From an uncultured Clostridia bacterium (GTDB taxonomy: Bacteria > Bacillota > Clostridia > Oscillospirales > Butyricicoccaceae), in assembly GCA_944375715.1 (NCBI GenBank), contig CALWAP010000010.1, positions 1 through 56,180 of the forward strand: a stretch of DNA of 56,180 nt. Reading direction: 5' to 3'. Each line of letters opens with the position of its first letter. Position 1 is the first letter of the stretch. Made by a program: the position numbers and the translations under genes. The notes under the pieces are model-generated. The model ran no database searches, was not told where the DNA came from, and saw nothing but the letters and a program-made list of their open reading frames with translations. Shown here one piece after another: positions 51,981 to 56,180 of this stretch.

Positions 51981-52017
51981 ATACAAAAAAAGACGCCCTA
52001 AGGCGTCTTTTTTGTAT
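51981..52017 (-). terminator. terminator of the ABC exporter operon
   Basis: A 16-pair near-perfect stem (ATACAAAAAAAGACGCC against GGCGTCTTTTTTGTAT with one bulge), directly after the second transporter's stop codon. Confidence 0.85.
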
Positions 52018-52018
52018 T

Positions 52019-53713
52019 TCAGCAGGCTGCGACCTGCCTTTCAAATGCCATCCCCTTTTTAAGGTCGATTATCCTTGTGCAATCCGACAAAGTCGAGGGC
52101 CTGTGCGAAACTATGATCATCATTTTTCCGCCAAACTCTTTTTTAAGGGTCACAAGCAGCCCCTTTTCATTCAGAATGTCAAGGCTGCTGGTGGGTTCGT
52201 CCATAATTATAACATCCGGATCCATAAGCATCATCCTGGCAATACCGACCCTCTGGCGCTCACCTCCCGAAAGCCTTCCGCCCATACTGCCCATGGGCGT
52301 ATCATACCCGTCCGGCAAGGAGGATATAAGGTCATGTATGCCCGCCCTTTCCGCCGCCTTTTGTATTTCTTCCATCGTGGCGTCCGGCTTGCCCAAGGCT
52401 ATGTTTTCAGCTACGGTGCCGCTGAAAATAAACGTATCCTGCTCCAAAAAAGCTATCCTGCGCCTTAATTCCTTAAGGCTAAGCTTATCTGCCTGTTTGC
52501 CGTTTATAAGGATTTGGCCGCTGTCCGGCTCCCAAAAGCGCATGAGGAGCCTTAGCACCGTCGACTTGCCGATGCCGCTTTGCCCGACGATGCCTATTTT
52601 CTCGCCCCTGCCTATATCCAGGCTGAAACCGCTGAGGATATCCCTTTCTCCCCCTTCATAGCGGAAGGACACATTCTTAAACTCGATGCGCTCTATGCTC
52701 CCGCACTCTTCGGGGTCAGCCGCTTCCTTTACAGCCGGTTCTGTATCCTCCAGGATGAATATCCTCTCGGCGGCGGCGTATGTCTCCAAAAGGCTGGATA
52801 CCACCATGGTAAGGGACTGTGTTGAGGAAAAGGACGCCGTAGCCGCAAAGGATACTATTATCGTGCCCACAGGGTCGGACGCCCCCCTGGCCGCCAGGTA
52901 AGATGCCGAGGCGACTATCGCTATCCTGGCCAGGTATACAAGAAAAGTGGGGGCCGATGTGACCATCTGCCTGTGGAGGGTCATGAGATGGGCCGCTTTG
53001 TTAATGCTGCGGTTTGTGTTCAAAACAGTTTCCAGGCGCTTCTGGCCGTATCCGAATATCTGTATGTCCTTAAGGCCGTATATACTCTCAAGAACCTGTG
53101 ACTTTAGCTTTCCCAGCCTTTCGCGGTACTCCCTGCCCACTCCGCGCCCCATCCTGACGGCTATAAGGGGGAAAACCACGCTTATCAGGATATATATGGG
53201 CAGAAGGACCGCCGCGTAAAGCGGCGAGACCATGAAGGCCATGACCAAAGCGGTGCAGGGCAGTATTATAACAGTAAACATCGGGCCTATGGTATGGGCA
53301 AAAAAGAACTCCACCGTTTCTATATCGGAAACGGCAATGTTCATAATGTCTCCCTTTTCCCTATCCATCAGCCTGGCCGGCGCAATGCGCCTTATCGTGT
53401 CAAAAAGGCGTATCCTCATATACGCCAAAAGGCTGTAGGCCCCGGCGTGGGACACGACGCCTTCGGTATAGCGGCATATAACTATCAGCAGGGCGCAGGC
53501 CCCCATTCCGGCGGCGTTCCTGCCGAAGCCCCCGGCGTCAAATCCCGCCGTCGACAGCAGCATTCCCGCACCAAAAGCCATAAGCCCCATCTGTGAAAGA
53601 TTGCCTATTATGCTGGCCATGGTGGAAATAAAAAGCGCACCCTTGACGGGCGATGCTATTTTAAGCAGCCTGACCGTCATTTCCCAAAGCGAATACCTGT
53701 ATTTACCCGACAT
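52019..53713 (-). CDS. ABC exporter half-transporter, CydC-like
   Basis: 564 residues with six N-terminal helices (about 25-300) and an ATPase domain: Walker A VGQSGIGKSTVL (about residue 377), signature LSGGERQRVGIAR (about 487), Walker B DVIIMDEPTSSLD. The paired arrangement with the upstream gene and sequence style resemble CydDC-type or siderophore-type heterodimeric exporters. ATG 53713 overlaps the previous gene's stop by 11 bases; a longer frame upstream lies inside that gene. Substrate unknown. Confidence 0.88.
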   Translation of the reverse strand: MSGKYRYSLWEMTVRLLKIASPVKGALFISTMASIIGNLSQMGLMAFGAGMLLSTAGFDAGGFGRNAAGMGACALLIVICRYTEGVVSHAGAYSLLAYMRIRLFDTIRRIAPARLMDREKGDIMNIAVSDIETVEFFFAHTIGPMFTVIILPCTALVMAFMVSPLYAAVLLPIYILISVVFPLIAVRMGRGVGREYRERLGKLKSQVLESIYGLKDIQIFGYGQKRLETVLNTNRSINKAAHLMTLHRQMVTSAPTFLVYLARIAIVASASYLAARGASDPVGTIIVSFAATASFSSTQSLTMVVSSLLETYAAAERIFILEDTEPAVKEAADPEECGSIERIEFKNVSFRYEGGERDILSGFSLDIGRGEKIGIVGQSGIGKSTVLRLLMRFWEPDSGQILINGKQADKLSLKELRRRIAFLEQDTFIFSGTVAENIALGKPDATMEEIQKAAERAGIHDLISSLPDGYDTPMGSMGGRLSGGERQRVGIARMMLMDPDVIIMDEPTSSLDILNEKGLLVTLKKEFGGKMMIIVSHRPSTLSDCTRIIDLKKGMAFERQVAAC

Positions 53714-55460
53714 AACGCATATTCTCCTCTCCGTGCCTTTCCAATATCCGCTGCTGGCCGACAAGGGTCGAATAAAGGCCGCCCTTTTGCATAAGGCTTT
53801 CATGACAGCCCCTTTCGATAAGCCTTCCCCTTTCAAAAACGCATATGTTTTCGGCCTGCTCCACCGTCGAAAGCCTGTGGGATATAATGATAAGCGTACG
53901 GCTTTGGGCCAGCTCGTCGATGCAGCTCCATATCTCCTTTTCGCTTTCAATATCCACGCTTGAGGTAGCCTCGTCGAATATTATATATTCCGCACCGGAT
54001 AAAAGCGCCCTGGCAATGCCCATCTTCTGGCGCTGTCCGCCCGAAAGCTTGCTTCCGGCATCCCCTACCTGGGTGTCAAGCCCCAGGGGCTGCCCTTCTA
54101 TCCAATCCCCCAGCCTGACCTTTTCAAGCGCATCCAAAAGCTGCTCATCCTGCGCCTCTGGATCGGCTATGAGCAGGTTGTCCCTGACCGTACCGCTGAA
54201 AAGGCTGACGCTCTGCGGCACCATTATGACCTTGTGCCTCAGCTGCTCGGGCGTCAGTGAAAGATAATCCCTGCCCTCTATCGATATCCTGCCCTCCTGC
54301 AAATCGAAAAACTTCATAAGCATACCGGCCACCGTGCTCTTGCCGCAGCCCGAAAGCCCAACCAGCGCCGTCCTGCTTCCTTTTGGAATGTCAAAAGATA
54401 CCCCCTCCACTGCCTTTCGTTTTCCGTCGTAAGAGTAAGAAGCATTTTCAAGCGTTATGCCGTCTTCCCGGCTTTGTGGCAGGGTCGGGTCATAAGGCCT
54501 TCGGGTATCCATATCCAAAAGGCCCTCAACCTTGTCGGCGGCAGCCACGCCGGCCAAGGCCGAATGTGTGGCGTTCATAAGCGCTCTTACCGAGGTGAAA
54601 AAACCCGAACTGAGCAGCAGTATCATAAGCGCGCCCGAAAGATCAGACTGCCCGCTGGCCAGCTGCCGGCAGGCCGTCACGGCGGCAAATACCACCGAGC
54701 CGTAAATAAGCCCGTCGGTCATTAAAAAGGAAGCAAAGTTGACCTTCATGACATCCATTATCTTTTTATTGAAATCCATAGACTTGTCGCGGAGTGCGGA
54801 TGCCCTGTCGCCATCACGGCCGTACAGCTTGAAGGTGGTAAGCCCTCTGACGCTTTCAAGGTAGTAGCCCGTCAGGTCCTCAAGGCTGGCCCAATAGGCG
54901 CTCTTGAGCCCTTCAATTTTCTTTCTGAATATATTATTTAGGGGCATTATGATTATTGACACCAAAAACAGCACCCCGGCCGCCCCGGGCGAATAATCCC
55001 GCATCCTAAAATAAAGGTAAAACGGGGCGCACAGGCAATAAATCAGCCCCGGAAGGTATTTGCTGTAATATACCTGCATCGCCTCCACCGCATCCACGCT
55101 GGCCGTTATGGCAGAAACGGGGCCTATCTTCTCGATGTTGCCCACGTCCAGCTCCAAAGCTTTTGAGAATATCCTGCGCCTCAGCGATTCCCTGGCGCCG
55201 GCTGTGCATCTGTACTCGGCCTCGCCCGTAAGCATTTCGGCCGCAAAAAGCACCGCTGCCAGGCCCAGGGCCGACAATACGGCTCCTTTGGCGCTTTCCA
55301 TGTCCATTGAAGGCGACGCCAGCCCTCCCAGAAAACCCGATATTACCTGGGCAAATCCGGCGGTAAAAGCCAGCACGGCCATTTTAAGCCCCGCTATCAG
55401 CAAAATCCAGCCCCACAACCCCTTTGACATGCGTAAAAGTGTTTTGTTAAGTAAAAGCAA
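53703..55460 (-). CDS. ABC exporter half-transporter, CydD-like
   Basis: About 585 residues with six helices and an ATPase domain: Walker A VGLSGCGKSTVAG, signature LSGGQRQKMGIARALL, Walker B EYIIFDEATSSVDIESEKE. I prefer a TTG start at 55460 because GGGAGGG lies six bases upstream; an in-frame ATG at 55487 would lie over that ribosome site and inside the operator region. First gene of a two-gene operon with a strong promoter and nested operator. Substrate unknown; heterodimer with the next gene. Confidence 0.85.
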   Translation of the reverse strand: MLLLNKTLLRMSKGLWGWILLIAGLKMAVLAFTAGFAQVISGFLGGLASPSMDMESAKGAVLSALGLAAVLFAAEMLTGEAEYRCTAGARESLRRRIFSKALELDVGNIEKIGPVSAITASVDAVEAMQVYYSKYLPGLIYCLCAPFYLYFRMRDYSPGAAGVLFLVSIIIMPLNNIFRKKIEGLKSAYWASLEDLTGYYLESVRGLTTFKLYGRDGDRASALRDKSMDFNKKIMDVMKVNFASFLMTDGLIYGSVVFAAVTACRQLASGQSDLSGALMILLLSSGFFTSVRALMNATHSALAGVAAADKVEGLLDMDTRRPYDPTLPQSREDGITLENASYSYDGKRKAVEGVSFDIPKGSRTALVGLSGCGKSTVAGMLMKFFDLQEGRISIEGRDYLSLTPEQLRHKVIMVPQSVSLFSGTVRDNLLIADPEAQDEQLLDALEKVRLGDWIEGQPLGLDTQVGDAGSKLSGGQRQKMGIARALLSGAEYIIFDEATSSVDIESEKEIWSCIDELAQSRTLIIISHRLSTVEQAENICVFERGRLIERGCHESLMQKGGLYSTLVGQQRILERHGEENMRYVG

Positions 55461-55489
55461 GCCGATCCCTCCCATCGGTATTCTCATAT

Positions 55490-55528
55490 AGTAAGCTTAA
55501 GCTAACCATTGGTTAGTCTCGGCTTACT
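55490..55528. promoter_or_regulatory. 39-bp symmetric operator of the ABC exporter
   Basis: Two nested pairs of 7-base arms are exactly symmetric about 55509: AGTAAGC (55490-55496) with GCTTACT (55522-55528), and CTAACCA (55502-55508) with TGGTTAG (55510-55516), each pair separated by 5-base gaps. It lies between the predicted transcript start and the start codon, so a bound dimer or tetramer of a regulator would block transcription. The regulator gene is not in the window. Confidence 0.72.
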
Positions 55529-55535
55529 GCACATA

Positions 55536-55564
55536 ATTTTACCACCATCCCTTCCGGGCGTCAA
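55536..55564 (-). promoter_or_regulatory. promoter of the ABC exporter operon
   Basis: TTGACG and TAAAAT with a 17-base spacer on the minus strand; the operator follows immediately. Confidence 0.78.
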
Positions 55565-55826
55565 CCATCCGCCCTGCTTTTTTCATTCGCTCTCCCTTTC
55601 ATCATCCCTTCAGCCCAAAAAAACACCATGCTCTGATTTGCAAGCCTCGGCAGCCGGATGCAGAAAAGAACCGCGACCTTTGGTACGCATGGCGCCAAAA
55701 TCACGGTTCCGGTTTGCAAAGGAGGGTCAAAACCGATATCTCCCCCGGCCATGGCCCGCGGGGGACCCGCGGAAGTTTGCGCCAGCAAAATTTCGTGGGG
55801 AAGAGTAGGAATAACGGAGCGGTATG

Positions 55827-55857
55827 AAAAAAGCCCGGCCAAACGGCTGGGCTTTTT
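55827..55857. terminator. terminator-like hairpin in the gene-free end
   Basis: AAAAAGCCCGGCC and GGCTGGGCTTTTT arms (one G-T pair) around AAAC, with A and T runs on both sides. Confidence 0.7.
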
Positions 55858-56088
55858 GAATGAAGCGCAGTCCATTCCGACGTGCAAAGGACGGTCAAAA
55901 CCGATATTTTGAAATACGGGTTATGAAACGGATACGCAGGAACAGAGCCACCCGACCGGCCTTCCGGCCGGGGCGCGTTTGCGCCGTACAAGCGTTTTGG
56001 CCGCAAGCCAAAACCTTGGCGCAGGGGCAATTCACTTGTCCCGAGCATTTTAAATCAAAGGGTGGAGCCGCCCTCTGGGCGGCGGAAC

Positions 56089-56129
56089 CCAAAAAGAAAG
56101 ACACGCCGGCGGCGTGTCTTTCTTTTTGG
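56089..56129. terminator. long perfect terminator-like hairpin
   Basis: A perfect 19-bp stem (56089-56107 with 56111-56129) with a GGC loop, built from an A/G-rich arm and its complement ending in TTTCTTTTTGG. Strong bidirectional terminator candidate; unusually long for this genome's terminators. Confidence 0.75.
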
Positions 56130-56180
56130 AAGGGACGGTTAAAATCGATATTCCTTAATGGGGAAAAATGCCGCCAGCAG

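Larger units (their letters stand above)
55716..56151 (+). repeat. three dispersed copies of a 24-base motif
   Basis: Copies at 55716-55739, 55884-55907 and 56128-56151; copies 1 and 2 match at 23 of 24 bases, copy 3 at about 19. The core is GGTCAAAACCGATAT. Confidence 0.8.
55565..56180. other. gene-free right end with hairpins and short repeats
   Basis: About 615 bases without a supportable reading frame: candidate frames are short, lack ribosome sites and have no protein-like character. The stretch holds a 24-base repeat in three copies, terminator-like hairpins at 55827-55857 and 56089-56129, and GC hairpins near 55955-55972, 55994-56014 and 56066-56084. It could be a non-coding RNA region or a decayed insertion. 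Confidence 0.6.

Noticed and set aside
53714-53950. An extended N-terminus for the CydC-like ABC protein (643 codons).
   Set aside because: The extra 79 codons lie inside the upstream transporter gene and the family start MSGKYRYSLWEM has a ribosome site at 53713.
55502-55516. The CTAACCA-T-TGGTTAG core as a DtxR/IdeR iron box.
   Set aside because: Half-sites are in the opposite order to the DtxR consensus (GGTTAG before CTAACC), so the resemblance is not supportive.

Overview
The window reads as a chromosomal segment of an anaerobic member of the Clostridia (Bacillota). Supporting evidence: strong AGGAGG ribosome-binding sites, Bacillus-type order of the pyrimidine genes, class 1B PyrK/PyrD, a selenium-utilisation cluster whose SelD carries selenocysteine, a Na+-pumping oxaloacetate decarboxylase, LLH-type phage holin, and DegV, DUF1846, DUF1934 and DUF975 proteins. 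The base composition is moderately GC-rich. This is inference from gene content; no rRNA or tRNA gene is visible and the genus cannot be named.

Layout. 1-0.4 kb: a small membrane protein, possibly cut by the window edge. 0.4-7.8 kb: a leftward operon of four tandem paralogous major-facilitator transporters, then DUF1846, queH and an 83-residue stand-alone FakA-middle-domain protein. 7.8-10.1 kb: an RpiR-type regulator and a divergent pair of half-size chromate transporter proteins. 10.1-24.9 kb: a compact podovirus-like prophage. All its late genes run leftward (zinc-ribbon protein, probable small terminase, TerL, portal, scaffold-like, N4-gp56 capsid, fibres, Kelch propeller, holin, C39 lysin, P22 gp10-like hub, internal protein) from a promoter facing an XRE repressor/ImmA protease pair. 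No integrase or replication gene is present. 24.9-26.8 kb: XpaC-like and YoaK-like membrane proteins.

26.8-36.4 kb: a complete leftward UMP biosynthesis operon, pyrB-pyrC-carA-carB-pyrK-pyrD-pyrF-pyrE, covering every step from bicarbonate/glutamine to UMP. It has a strong promoter and a short leader without a recognisable PyrR attenuator. 36.4-39.8 kb: HD-domain protein, GNAT acetyltransferase, a fifth MFS transporter and a DegV protein. 40-45 kb: the selenium cluster. It has a LysR regulator divergent from selD (UGA codon 15 plus SECIS-like hairpin), a convergent cysteine-desulfurase-like protein, then yedE, a TusA-like yedF and a DUF3343 protein, which together would import, carry and activate selenium as selenophosphate.

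45-49.4 kb: a DUF975 membrane protein and the oxaloacetate decarboxylase sodium pump (alpha, gamma, biotin carrier, beta). 49.6-51.9 kb: DUF1934 protein and argS. 52.0-55.5 kb: a heterodimeric CydDC-like ABC exporter behind a strong promoter with a nested, perfectly symmetric operator. 55.6-56.2 kb: no supportable gene, but hairpins and three copies of a 24-base repeat.

Most attractive for follow-up are the structural-gene-only phage island, the pyr promoter whose predicted transcript starts AAUUUG (as in the UTP-sensitive E. coli pyrBI promoter), the selenocysteine SelD, and the ABC-exporter operator.
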